Below, in pieces: positions 18,853 to 26,915 of a stretch of DNA of 64,000 bases (position 1 is the stretch's first letter; each line of letters starts with the position of its first letter). Below the pieces are notes generated by a model. That model searched no databases. It was not told the origin of the DNA and saw only the letters and a list, made by a program, of their open reading frames with translations. Position numbers and translations under genes: made by a program. Origin of the DNA: Porphyromonas pasteri (GTDB lineage: Bacteria; Bacteroidota; Bacteroidia; Bacteroidales; Porphyromonadaceae); contig NZ_BMPU01000005.1 in the NCBI RefSeq assembly GCF_014647755.1, positions 62,001 through 126,000 of the forward strand, read 5' to 3'.

Positions 18853-20049
18853 CTATGCTTTGGGCGCGTCGATGCGGAGCGTGTAGCCAGCGGCCTCTAC
18901 CGCAGCACGCAGGGCCTCGGGCGTGCAGTGCTCAGCATCATAGGTGACACTTGCCTCGCCAGCCTCCAGCAAGACAGTGACGGAGCTAACGCCCGCCACA
19001 GTCTGGAGGGCTTCGGTAGCACGCGCTACGCAGTGCCCGCAGCTCAGCCCCTCGATAGGATAGACGGCAGTCGTCAGAGCGGCAGTCGGAGTGGGCTTCG
19101 CTTCGCCTACACGGGCTACGACCTGCTGGAGGTAAGTGGCTTGTGCAGGGTGCTCGGCGACGGTACGCCCGCCAGGGGCTTCATTGACGTACTTCCCTGG
19201 GATGGGCACCTTGGTCTTCGCCCCCATGCGATACCATTCATACTCCACATCCACGTGACCGAGGTCAATGGCCTGCAGACCTGCTTCAGAGAGGTCATAG
19301 GCGAGGACGGTCGCTGTCTGCCCAAGCGCGATGAGGACGAGGCGTCCCTCTCCATGCTCCTTCGCCAGACGAAGGATCTCGGGATAGCTACCCCAAGCAT
19401 CCGTCGCAGGACAGAGGACACGCTTCACGCTACGTGCGCCATCGAAGAGGTCATTGCCGACACCGAGGCGCGACTTCTCACCCTCGACGAAGAGCAGGTC
19501 ACGATCCTTCCAGATCGCCTTCATACGCTCGATGTACGCAGGATAGTCGCGGATATCGTAGCGCCCCATGTAGAAGCGGGTGAAGTTCGTATCATAGAAG
19601 TCGTGTTCGTGAGCGAGCTTCTCCAGTGCAGGAAGGCGCATCAGAGCCTCACGCTCGAAGAAGATGCGGTTGTACCCGCGGTGGGGGGAGGAGTCCTTGA
19701 AGGCGTAGGGCACGCAGTTCAGATGGCGCTCCGACGAGGGCACCTGCCACACCTCATAGAGGCGCTTACCGAGGGAGGCATCGTAGTGCTGGAAGGTATC
19801 CACCTCTTCGGCCGACGAAGGGCGCTCGAGTTCGTCGAGGTAGCGCTGCATGATCTGCAGCTCCCCATCGCCAAAGCGGCTCACCGAAGCACCCGTACGG
19901 AGGATCTCATCGAGGGTCTCCCACGAATCATGCACACGCAGGGCACGACGGCGATCGGCCGTAGCTCGATACTGCTGGCTATACTTACGCCCCTTCAGAA
20001 GCATCCAAAGCTGGACGCGCAGGGAGTCTTTGATCTGCTGCCAAGTCAT
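18853..20049 (-). CDS. GT-D fold glycosyltransferase (DUF1792/SP_1767 family) fused to a C-terminal HMA domain
   Basis: A single uninterrupted 398-residue frame joins two unrelated domains. Residues about 40-300 match the GT-D glycosyltransferases (SP_1767 family): SRFGDGEL at 57-64, NRIFFEREALMRLP, PATDAWGSY, VLIALGQTATVLAYDL and the closing GHVDVEYEWYRMGA. Residues about 327-396 form a heavy-metal-associated domain with the site GLSCGHC (Cys337, Cys340) and an ending CTPEALRAAVEAAGYTLRID almost the same as in the adjacent CopA (CTPEMLRAAVAAMGYDLRID). GT-D enzymes transfer sugars onto surface glycans; HMA domains carry soft metals. A metal-sensing or metal-storing transferase, or an accidental fusion of a copper chaperone reading frame, are both possible. 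It is transcribed toward copA. Confidence 0.88.
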   Translation of the reverse strand: MTWQQIKDSLRVQLWMLLKGRKYSQQYRATADRRRALRVHDSWETLDEILRTGASVSRFGDGELQIMQRYLDELERPSSAEEVDTFQHYDASLGKRLYEVWQVPSSERHLNCVPYAFKDSSPHRGYNRIFFEREALMRLPALEKLAHEHDFYDTNFTRFYMGRYDIRDYPAYIERMKAIWKDRDLLFVEGEKSRLGVGNDLFDGARSVKRVLCPATDAWGSYPEILRLAKEHGEGRLVLIALGQTATVLAYDLSEAGLQAIDLGHVDVEYEWYRMGAKTKVPIPGKYVNEAPGGRTVAEHPAQATYLQQVVARVGEAKPTPTAALTTAVYPIEGLSCGHCVARATEALQTVAGVSSVTVLLEAGEASVTYDAEHCTPEALRAAVEAAGYTLRIDAPKA

Positions 20050-20083
20050 ATATTTCTTGTGGAAAGCTTATTGGTCTATAGGA

Positions 20084-20091
20084 CAAAGATA
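20084..20091 (-). promoter_or_regulatory. -7 promoter box TATCTTTG for the GT-HMA gene
   Basis: Minus-strand TATCTTTG, 34 bases before the ATG at 20049; it may also drive copA. Confidence 0.6.
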
Positions 20092-20153
20092 GCGATATCT
20101 AAGGGGAAGCCCACGGAGGCGTGAGGACAGCTCCCTACGATTTACAAGAACGG

Positions 20154-20622
20154 ACCTATATTGGTCGGCGGGTAAACCTATATAGGTCACGATGCGAAGC
20201 TATATTGGTCAAGACGACGGCCTATATAGCTTTGGACTGATTCCTATATAGCTTTGTAAAGTGACCTTATATTAGGTCGTTGCTCCGCGTAGGGGGAAAA
20301 GTTGTGGACGAGTGGAAGATAAGTTTGGACTACATACGTGGATCTAATATCTATGTACGTGGATCTTTGGATTTGCGTGCCTGGTCTTTAAGACTACGTA
20401 CATAGACAGAGGAAAACCACTACGTGAAGGCGCTTTTTCTTCACGAGAATGATGCTTTTCCCTTCGCTGGATAAGAAGAATACTCGCAATAAGGCGAAGG
20501 GCTTGTGTGTCTCTTCGGAGAGGTATATCGGGGAGCTGGGCGTGCGATGCCTTAGCACTTTAATAGAGGGCAGGACTCGCGGCAACAGTCTCCTATAGGT
20601 TCACCCGCCGACCAATATAGGC
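20154..20622. mobile_element. MITE-like element with 29-bp terminal inverted repeats (contains repeat copy B)
   Basis: The left end 20154-20182 and the right end 20594-20622 are inverted repeats matching at 27 of 29 positions. Between them are a six-unit 22-bp array (cores starting at 20154, 20176, 20198, 20220, 20242, 20264) and copy B of the ~310-bp repeat in reverse orientation (20281-20591). No transposase is encoded; the size of 469 bp and the terminal repeats fit a miniature inverted-repeat element. It lies in the 706-base gap between the GT-HMA gene and the DUF2721 gene. Confidence 0.8.
20281..20591. repeat. Dispersed ~310-bp repeat, copy B (inverted)
   Basis: Reverse complement of copies A and C from TGCTCCGCG to GGCAACAGTC, with the same total length as copy A. 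Like the others it has the GTCTTTAAGACTACGTAC block and the paired CTACGTACGTGG-type sites, slightly decayed. Confidence 0.85.
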
Positions 20623-20680
20623 TCATATCACCCTCTCATAAGAGGGCAAATCTTCCCCTTCAAGGATGGGCTATAAACGC

Positions 20681-20720
20681 ATTCGGCTCCTCCACCTCTG
20701 ATTGGGTGAAGGAGCCGAAT
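20681..20720 (-). terminator. Terminator after the DUF2721 gene
   Basis: Arms ATTCGGCTCC and GGAGCCGAAT with inner CTTCACCC/GGTGGAGG pairing, 36 bases beyond the stop codon. Confidence 0.75.
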
Positions 20721-20755
20721 GACTCGTATGGGGAGGAGGGACGTAGCCCTAAGGA

Positions 20756-22096
20756 CTATTCCTCTTCGTTGGTGCGGGGCACGGAGGGCGTAGCGGGCTT
20801 CGTTGCGGACTCCTGGGCTTCACGCTGACGGGCAACAGCCTCTTCGTAGCTCATAGGACGAGCAGGACGCTCGGCAGGCTGGACTGCGGGGCGCTCGGGC
20901 TGAGCCACAGGGCGCTGCTCCTGCACGACGGGAGCAGAAGTAGTCGCTGGTGCAGGCGTGGGCTTTGGAGCTGAAGCAGGGGTAGCTGCAGGGGCTTCGG
21001 CAGGACGAGCTACGGGCGTCGCCTCCTGCTGAGGGCGCTGCTGGCGCTCCTGCTGACGGGGACGGCGGTCCTCACGCTGCTGACCTTCGGCGGGCTGCTG
21101 CTGGCTACGCTCGGGGCGATCATTGCGTTCTGTACGCTCTGCACGGGGCTGTCGCTCAGCGGGTGCTTCGGCAGGCGTCGTAGCTGCAGGCGCTACCTCA
21201 GAGGCAGACTGCTGAGTAGCTTCGCTATTGCGCTCGGGACGCTCCTGACGCTCGGGACGCTGACGGCGGTTGTTGCCGTTGTTATTGCCTCCGTTGCCGT
21301 TATTGTTATGGCCACCATTACCATTGTTGTTACCGCCGTTGTTGCCATTGCCACGACCTTCGCGAGCAGGGCGCTCGGACTGGTCGTTGTTACGCTCTTG
21401 GCGATTCTGCTCACGGCGTTCGCCGCGTTCCTGGCGGTCATTACGTTCTTGACGCTCACCACGCTCTTGACGCTGCTCACCGCGGTCATTGCGTTCGCCA
21501 CGCTCCTGACGGGGCTGACGACCACCACCCTGCTGACCTTGGTTGGGCTGCTTCTCCTGAGGCTGAGCAGGAGCTGCGGGCTGGGAAGAAGCTTCCTTGC
21601 CCTCCTTATTGTCGCGGTTCTTCTTGCGCTTGCTGCGAGACTTCTCACGCTGGAGGGTCTCATCATCGGGGCGCTGACGAAGTGAGCCACTGCGCTCACG
21701 ACGGATGGACTGGAGGCTCAGGTTGAGGGCCTTCACCGAGATCTGGATCTCCCAGATGCAGATGCAGAGCGAGAGCGCCAGAAGGACCATACCGACGCCG
21801 AAGACGACGCCACCAGCGACGTTCCACTCCAGGTAGTAGAGGAACATAGCCACGAGCGAGACCAGCAGGCTCGACGCACCGAGCACCTGCATCCAGCGGA
21901 TGAGGTCGAGACGGCGGTAGAGGTTCTCGATCTGCTTGAGGGAGGTAGGCTCACCTTCGGGGTTATTCTCGTAGCGCTCCTTGAGGCTGCGCACCGTGGA
22001 GGCATAGGAGAGGAAGCGATTGGTATAAGCCAGGAGGATGAGAGAGATCGCCGAGAAAAGGAGCGGCGGTGTAGAGAGATTGAACTCAGTAGTCAT
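20756..22096 (-). CDS. DUF2721-type membrane protein with a long Arg/Gln/Asn/Glu-rich C-terminal tail
   Basis: Starting at ATG 22096 the product is 446 residues. The first ~150 residues are DUF2721-like: a start helix TPPLLFSAISLILLAYTNRF, a charged cytoplasmic stretch RSLKERYENN, and two further membrane helices (VLGASSLLVSLVAMFLYYLE; VAGGVVFGVGMVLLALSLCI). From about residue 160 the chain is pure low complexity: Lys/Arg patches, RQERGERNDRGEQRQERGER-like repeats, a NNGGNNNGNGG block and a Pro/Ala tail. Such RNase E-like disordered arms often bind RNA or partners, but no function can be assigned. The minus-strand ORF could start 26 codons earlier, but the family start is at MTTEFN. Confidence 0.8.
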   Translation of the reverse strand: MTTEFNLSTPPLLFSAISLILLAYTNRFLSYASTVRSLKERYENNPEGEPTSLKQIENLYRRLDLIRWMQVLGASSLLVSLVAMFLYYLEWNVAGGVVFGVGMVLLALSLCICIWEIQISVKALNLSLQSIRRERSGSLRQRPDDETLQREKSRSKRKKNRDNKEGKEASSQPAAPAQPQEKQPNQGQQGGGRQPRQERGERNDRGEQRQERGERQERNDRQERGERREQNRQERNNDQSERPAREGRGNGNNGGNNNGNGGHNNNGNGGNNNGNNRRQRPERQERPERNSEATQQSASEVAPAATTPAEAPAERQPRAERTERNDRPERSQQQPAEGQQREDRRPRQQERQQRPQQEATPVARPAEAPAATPASAPKPTPAPATTSAPVVQEQRPVAQPERPAVQPAERPARPMSYEEAVARQREAQESATKPATPSVPRTNEEE

Positions 22097-22145
22097 AGGA
22101 TATGATGTGAGTGATGGGGATGTAAAAGGGAGGGATTGGGGGGGA

Positions 22146-23645
22146 TTAGAAACGCGGAGGAAGGAGGGCCGCAAGACGACGATGGAGGATCGAAGCTAAG
22201 AGATGCTTAGCCACGGTGAAGTCCACCTCGTGACCCACTTCGCCAGCGATAGAGGCGACCTTGCCTTCCTTGAAGCCACAGGGATTGATGAGCTGGAAGG
22301 GAGCGAGGTCGGTGTTGACATTGAGGGCGAAGCCGTGCATCGTGACGTAGCGGCTGCTCTTCACACCGATAGCACAGATCTTACGCTCGCGCTGGGGATC
22401 GCCGACATCGAGCCACACGCCCGTAGCGCCGCCCTTCAGCCCCGACTCGATCTTGAAGAAGGCGAGAAGCTCGATGACCGACTGCTCCAGCAGCTCGATA
22501 TAAGCCTTCAGCCCGAGACCGAAGCGCTCCAGATCGAGGATGGGATAGCCGGTGATCTGCCCAGGGCCGTGGTAGGTGACATCCCCCCCGCGCTCGACGG
22601 AGAAGAAGTCGTAGCCATTCTCACGGAGGAAGTCCTCGCTCATCAGCATATTCGTCGCATCGGCATGGAGGCCCATGGTGAAGACGGGATTGTGCTCACA
22701 GAAGAGGAGGAAGGACTCCGTGGGGCGGTGCTCGTGCTTAGCCTTCAGCTGGGCTTCGAAGAGCTCCTTCTGCAGTGCCCACGCATCGGCATAGGCGATA
22801 CGGCCCATATCGCGATAGCTATAGGGCTCTACATACGCTGGGAGAGGAAGGATACGGGGTCCCGCTTCGTCGACCACGATATACTCTTGGTCGTAAGCTG
22901 GCTGCAGATCTTCGGGGAGCATAGCCTCCAGCTGGACATGCGAAGGGGCATGGTGCGAGAGGTGCGTGAGAAGGGTCAGCTTGGGACGCACGGCAAGCTC
23001 TGGTAGCAGACGCTCGACATCCTCCACCGACTGGTGGCTGGGGTGCGGACGCTGATAGCGCAGGGCATTGATGATGAGGAGCTGTGAGCCGCTGACCTTA
23101 GCCCATTCGCTGGGCTCGATGGTCTTCATATCGGTGATGTAGCTCACCTCGCCGATACGATAGCCTACGATAGGTAGCGAGCCATGCGCCAGAGAGATGG
23201 GCGTGACACGCTCACCGAAGAGCTTGAAGGAGGCATCACTTCCCTCCTCTATCGGGCAGAGGGTGAAACGAGGCGTCCCTGGGTAGGGATGGTCACTGAA
23301 GACGTAGTGCATACGAGCACGCACCGAGTCGAGGACGCGCTGCTGCCCGTAGATGGGGATATCCTGACGCCACGCGATGGTACGCACATCGTCCAGACCG
23401 AACGTGTGGTCGTAGTGCTCGTGAGTCAAGAGGATAGCATCGACACGATCGATACCGAGACGTGTGGCTTGGTAGTGGAAGTCAGGGCCACAATCAATGA
23501 GGATACGCTTCCCACCCTCGGTGATGATGAGGGCAGAGGTGCGCAGACGACGGTCACGAGCATCCGAGCTATGGCACACAGGGCAGCCACAGCCTACCTC
23601 GGGGATACCAGTGCTGGTGCCCGTACCGAGAAGAATTACCTTCAT
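22146..23645 (-). CDS. lipB: Fusion of PhnP-like metallo-beta-lactamase hydrolase and octanoyltransferase LipB
   Basis: A 499-residue two-domain protein. Residues 1-265 are an MBL-fold hydrolase: GTGTSTGIPEVGCGCPVC at 7-24, the metal motif HEHYDH at 75-80 and SYITDMK further on. Residues about 275-497 are LipB: RGGDVTYHGPGQ at 352-363, the catalytic Lys429 in CAIGVKSSRY and catalytic Cys456 in INPCGFKEGKVASIA. LipB moves octanoyl from acyl carrier protein to lipoyl domains of 2-oxoacid dehydrogenases and GcvH; gcvT, the glycine-cleavage partner, is elsewhere in this window. The hydrolase role is unknown. ATG 23645 starts the MBL strand MKVILLG; a GTG at 23669 is less likely. Confidence 0.92.
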   Translation of the reverse strand: MKVILLGTGTSTGIPEVGCGCPVCHSSDARDRRLRTSALIITEGGKRILIDCGPDFHYQATRLGIDRVDAILLTHEHYDHTFGLDDVRTIAWRQDIPIYGQQRVLDSVRARMHYVFSDHPYPGTPRFTLCPIEEGSDASFKLFGERVTPISLAHGSLPIVGYRIGEVSYITDMKTIEPSEWAKVSGSQLLIINALRYQRPHPSHQSVEDVERLLPELAVRPKLTLLTHLSHHAPSHVQLEAMLPEDLQPAYDQEYIVVDEAGPRILPLPAYVEPYSYRDMGRIAYADAWALQKELFEAQLKAKHEHRPTESFLLFCEHNPVFTMGLHADATNMLMSEDFLRENGYDFFSVERGGDVTYHGPGQITGYPILDLERFGLGLKAYIELLEQSVIELLAFFKIESGLKGGATGVWLDVGDPQRERKICAIGVKSSRYVTMHGFALNVNTDLAPFQLINPCGFKEGKVASIAGEVGHEVDFTVAKHLLASILHRRLAALLPPRF

Positions 23646-23759
23646 GTAAGTAGGAGGGAGAGCTACCACGGCAAAGAGATACCGTCTCTATCGAGTGAGA
23701 GAGGGTGCGTGGTAGAGCGAGTAGTTAGGTGAATAAGCAGCGAGGTGAAGGGTGGCTAT

Positions 23760-24779
23760 CTAAGAGATGTACCTCACCTCAGGGGTGATCTGTAGACCAA
23801 AGCGCTCTGCGACCTGCTCCTGCACATACTCAGCCAAGCGAGCGATATCCTGCCCCGTAGCTTCGCCATCAGCATTGACGAGGACGAGTGCCTGACGCTC
23901 ATAGACGGCGGCATGTCCGAGACGATAGCCCTTGAGACCACAGCGGTCGATGAGCCAGCCTGCGGGGACCTTCACCTGTCCGCCGGGGAGATCGTAGTGC
24001 GGTGCTTCGGGATAAGCCTCACGAAGACGCTCAAAAGCCTCAGCCGAGATGATGGGGTTCATAAAGAAGCTACCAGCGTTGCCCAAGACCTTCGGATCGG
24101 GGAGCTTCTCTTGGCGGATGCGGATGACCTCATCACGTACATCGCGGGCAGTAGGCGTCGCCGTGCGAGCCTCCACGCGCTGACGGAGGTCAGCATAGTC
24201 GAGCTTCAGATGGGGGTGCTTGGAGAGGCGTAGGAGGACGTGCGTGACGATGTAGTCAGCCGCCTCGGGCTCCTTAAAGAAGCTATGGCGATAGCTGTAG
24301 TTGCACTCCTCGACAGCGAAGTGACGCACCTCGCCCGTACGACGATGCACCGTGTGCACCTCGCGGATGACCTCGCAGATCTCAGCGCCATAGGCTCCGA
24401 TATTCTGCACAGCGGCAGCACCGACTTCGCCTGGGATAAGGGAGAGGTTCTCGACGCCGTAGAGCTCAGCTTCGGCCATCTGGGCTACGAAGTCATCCCA
24501 CTTGACGCCTGAGCCGACGAGGAGGTCGACCGTATCGGCCGTCTCAGCGAGACGCTCAATGCTTTGGATCACCGAGTGTAGTACGATCCCATGAAAATTG
24601 GTGAGGAAGAGCAGGTTGCTTCCCTCACCAATAGTGATACAGCGACACTCTTGGAAGTACTCGTCACGGCTCAATAGCTGGAGATCCTCGATGCTGGCGA
24701 AGGGGATGAACCAGTCAGCCTGGGCATCGATACCGAAGGTATTGTGCTCACGTAGCGAGTAGCTCTGTAGTATCTCCAT
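23760..24779 (-). CDS. murB: UDP-N-acetylenolpyruvoylglucosamine reductase
   Basis: A 339-residue type I MurB, the FAD enzyme that reduces UDP-GlcNAc-enolpyruvate to UDP-MurNAc in peptidoglycan synthesis. REHNTFGIDAQADWF is the typical N-terminus; ITIGEGSNLLFL and SLIPGEVGAAAVQNIGAYGAE bind FAD; YSYRHSFFK holds the Tyr/Arg of the type I insertion, and GNAGSFFMNPI carries the proton-donor serine. The C-terminal ITPEVRYIS contains the catalytic Glu region. It lies between the SPOR gene (upstream, with a terminator) and the lipB fusion. Confidence 0.97.
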   Translation of the reverse strand: MEILQSYSLREHNTFGIDAQADWFIPFASIEDLQLLSRDEYFQECRCITIGEGSNLLFLTNFHGIVLHSVIQSIERLAETADTVDLLVGSGVKWDDFVAQMAEAELYGVENLSLIPGEVGAAAVQNIGAYGAEICEVIREVHTVHRRTGEVRHFAVEECNYSYRHSFFKEPEAADYIVTHVLLRLSKHPHLKLDYADLRQRVEARTATPTARDVRDEVIRIRQEKLPDPKVLGNAGSFFMNPIISAEAFERLREAYPEAPHYDLPGGQVKVPAGWLIDRCGLKGYRLGHAAVYERQALVLVNADGEATGQDIARLAEYVQEQVAERFGLQITPEVRYIS

Positions 24780-24791
24780 ATAGATATAGGT

Positions 24792-24821
24792 AGCCCCGCC
24801 CCAGGGATTGGGGCGGGGGCT
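24792..24821 (-). terminator. Terminator after the SPOR-domain gene
   Basis: Arms AGCCCCGCCCC and GGGGCGGGGGCT, 12 bases beyond the stop codon. Confidence 0.65.
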
Positions 24822-24832
24822 ATAAAGTCTGA

Positions 24833-25315
24833 TTAGTTATCGTTTTCCAGGAGCCATGCATCCTTGAAGTCAGGAGCAAAGCGAGCCTTGATAGCGTCAC
24901 GGCTTGCAGCAGCTTCTTCGCGCGTATCGAAGCTGGCTACGATGACACGCAGCATACCTACGTCGTTGGTAGCGAGGACGGCACTGTAGCCAGCCTGGAC
25001 CATACGATCCTTGAGGTTGCGAGCATTCGTAGGATTCTGGAAGCTACCTACGACTACGCTATAGCGCTTCAGACGGGTAGCATCTTCGCCCTGGTAAGTA
25101 GTGACACGCTCCTTGCGTACGGTCACGGGGACAGCAGGAGTAGCTGCAGGGGCTTCATACTGTACGGCTGGCGTGGTGCTCTGAGTAGCGACCTCACGCT
25201 GCTTAGCCTGCTCGTAGGCCTTACGATAAGCGCTCTTCTTCGCACCGCAGGAGCTCAGCGAAGCAACTGCCACAAGTGCCAGAGAGGCCAAGATGATCTT
25301 CTTCATAATTCTCAT
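24833..25315 (-). CDS. SPOR-domain lipoprotein
   Basis: A short exported protein with lipobox SLSSCGAKKS, so lipidation follows the signal MKKIILASLALVAVASLS. After a Gln/Ala/Thr linker the last ~75 residues are a SPOR domain: RYSVVVGSFQNPTNARNLKD, MVQAGYSAVLATNDVGMLRV, IVASFDTREEAAASRDAI. SPOR domains bind denuded septal peptidoglycan, so a role in division or wall remodelling is likely. Either ATG 25315 or ATG 25306 can serve; both follow the promoter box at 25361-25368. Confidence 0.9.
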   Translation of the reverse strand: MRIMKKIILASLALVAVASLSSCGAKKSAYRKAYEQAKQREVATQSTTPAVQYEAPAATPAVPVTVRKERVTTYQGEDATRLKRYSVVVGSFQNPTNARNLKDRMVQAGYSAVLATNDVGMLRVIVASFDTREEAAASRDAIKARFAPDFKDAWLLENDN

Positions 25316-25360
25316 TCTATGATTATGGACGTGATACAATGTATTGTAGACCAATGGCTA

Positions 25361-25368
25361 CAAAGATA
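25361..25368 (-). promoter_or_regulatory. -7 promoter box TATCTTTG for the SPOR-domain gene
   Basis: Minus-strand TATCTTTG, 45-54 bases before the two possible start codons. Confidence 0.6.
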
Positions 25369-25376
25369 ACAAATTG

Positions 25377-26900
25377 TCAGGACTGGGTAGCGGGGCGACG
25401 CAGCACATAGTGGCGCACCAGCCCCCATACGTAGAGGTAGTCTTCACGGGCAAAGAGGTAGACCAAGAGGAGATAGGTCAGCCCTAATACTGTACTCCCA
25501 ATAGATAAACGCCAAAAGTCGGCAAGTGATGATAATGCATAGGTATCTAATCCCCAAAGAAGGCCTCCGGCAGCCGCACTCATCAGCGCGAAGGGGAAGA
25601 GCTCGCCCAGCTGCTGACCGAGGGGATAGTCAATGAATCGCCCCGAGTAATGGCTATTGATGAAGAGGAAGATCACCTGTGTAATCGCCGTACTCCATAG
25701 TAGCCCGAAGATACCGAACTGCAAGCCGATGAAGGCTGCAGCGACCCCGATGATACGCCGGATAATCTCCAGACGGAGGTGCAGATCACTGCGGCCCTTG
25801 GCCTCAAGGAGATTGATATTATAGGAGTTGATGGGGAAGAGGATCCCGCAGATACAGAGGATCTGGAAGTAAGGTGCAGCCGCCATCCACTTATCCCCGT
25901 AGAGGAAGTGATAGAGGGGATTAGCCAGCACGACCAGCGCCATCATCAGCGGGCAAGAGAGCTGGAATAGGAGGCGCATCACACGACGATAGCCCGCACG
26001 AAGGCGCTCCTTATCATTCTGGAAGCGCACGAAGACGGGGAAAGTCACCTTGTTGATGGGGTCAGCGATGACCGAGACAGGGACGATATATAGGGCGTTA
26101 GCATTGCCATAGAGCCCGAGGGTCGACAGCGAGAAGTAGCGCCCGATGAGGATCGTCATCAGGTTGTTGTACAGCGTGGTGATCATCCCAGCGCCGACCA
26201 TACGCGAGCCGTAACCAAAGTGAAGCTTGAGCTTCTCCATGCTGAAGATCAGCTTAGGCCGCCAAGGGGACGAGCACCAGTAGCCGATGAGGCGCACGAT
26301 CGAGTTGGCAAGTCCCATACCTACCAGTGCCCAGTAGCCATAGCCGAAGTAAGCCATCACGATACCCGTCAGCCCAGACAGCACGCCCGTAGCGAGCTGA
26401 ATAAGCATGTCCTTGCGGAACTCCATCTGCCTCCAGACCAAGATCGCCTGGATACTGCACAGCGAGTTGATGACCACGCTCAGCGAGATCACACGCAGGA
26501 CGGAGACCAGTATAGGATTGCGGAAGTAGTCCGCGATCCATGGTGCTGCGATGAAGAGGATGAGGTAGAGCAGGCCACTCATCCCGATGTTGTAGTAGAA
26601 GATCGTCGAGAGGTCAGCATCATCGACACGCTCCGAGCGCGTCAGTGAGCTCCCGAAGCCGATGTCAGCGAGCTGGGAGGAGATAGCGAGGAAGATCCCC
26701 AGTACGGCGAGCGTACCGAAGTCCTCCGGCACGAGAAGGCGAGCCAGAGCGAGGTTCACCACGAAGGTGGTCACACGCCCGACGATCTGCTGGATTGTTG
26801 ACCAGCCGAAGCCTGAGACAGACTTCGCCTTGAGCTCTGCGACATCGTCCGTGAGTTGGCCTATAGCCTCCGGATCGGGAGTAGGTATATTCTCTTCCAT
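25377..26900 (-). CDS. Lipopolysaccharide/oligosaccharide flippase (MOP superfamily, Wzx-like)
   Basis: A 507-residue polytopic protein with about 12-14 hydrophobic helices. The N-terminal AKSVSGFGWSTIQQIVGRVT and RLLVPEDFGTLAVLGIF are the usual start of polysaccharide-exporting MOP flippases (PST type), which turn undecaprenyl-linked glycans across the inner membrane. NKVTFPVFVRFQNDKERLR and GYRRVMRLLF mark the middle loop. It is the last gene of a dapA-yigZ-flippase run (15 bases from yigZ) and no glycosyltransferase genes adjoin it, so the glycan handled is unknown. Confidence 0.9.
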   Translation of the reverse strand: MEENIPTPDPEAIGQLTDDVAELKAKSVSGFGWSTIQQIVGRVTTFVVNLALARLLVPEDFGTLAVLGIFLAISSQLADIGFGSSLTRSERVDDADLSTIFYYNIGMSGLLYLILFIAAPWIADYFRNPILVSVLRVISLSVVINSLCSIQAILVWRQMEFRKDMLIQLATGVLSGLTGIVMAYFGYGYWALVGMGLANSIVRLIGYWCSSPWRPKLIFSMEKLKLHFGYGSRMVGAGMITTLYNNLMTILIGRYFSLSTLGLYGNANALYIVPVSVIADPINKVTFPVFVRFQNDKERLRAGYRRVMRLLFQLSCPLMMALVVLANPLYHFLYGDKWMAAAPYFQILCICGILFPINSYNINLLEAKGRSDLHLRLEIIRRIIGVAAAFIGLQFGIFGLLWSTAITQVIFLFINSHYSGRFIDYPLGQQLGELFPFALMSAAAGGLLWGLDTYALSSLADFWRLSIGSTVLGLTYLLLVYLFAREDYLYVWGLVRHYVLRRPATQS

Positions 26901-26915
26901 CTATATGATAGGATA

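Noticed and set aside
18790-20124. 444-codon plus-strand open frame opposite the GT-HMA gene
   Set aside because: It is the antisense shadow of a gene with intact glycosyltransferase and HMA motifs; no family resemblance of its own.
21193-21699. Second-frame protein within the DUF2721 tail
   Set aside because: Alternate frame of low-complexity DNA; no start context or independent motif.
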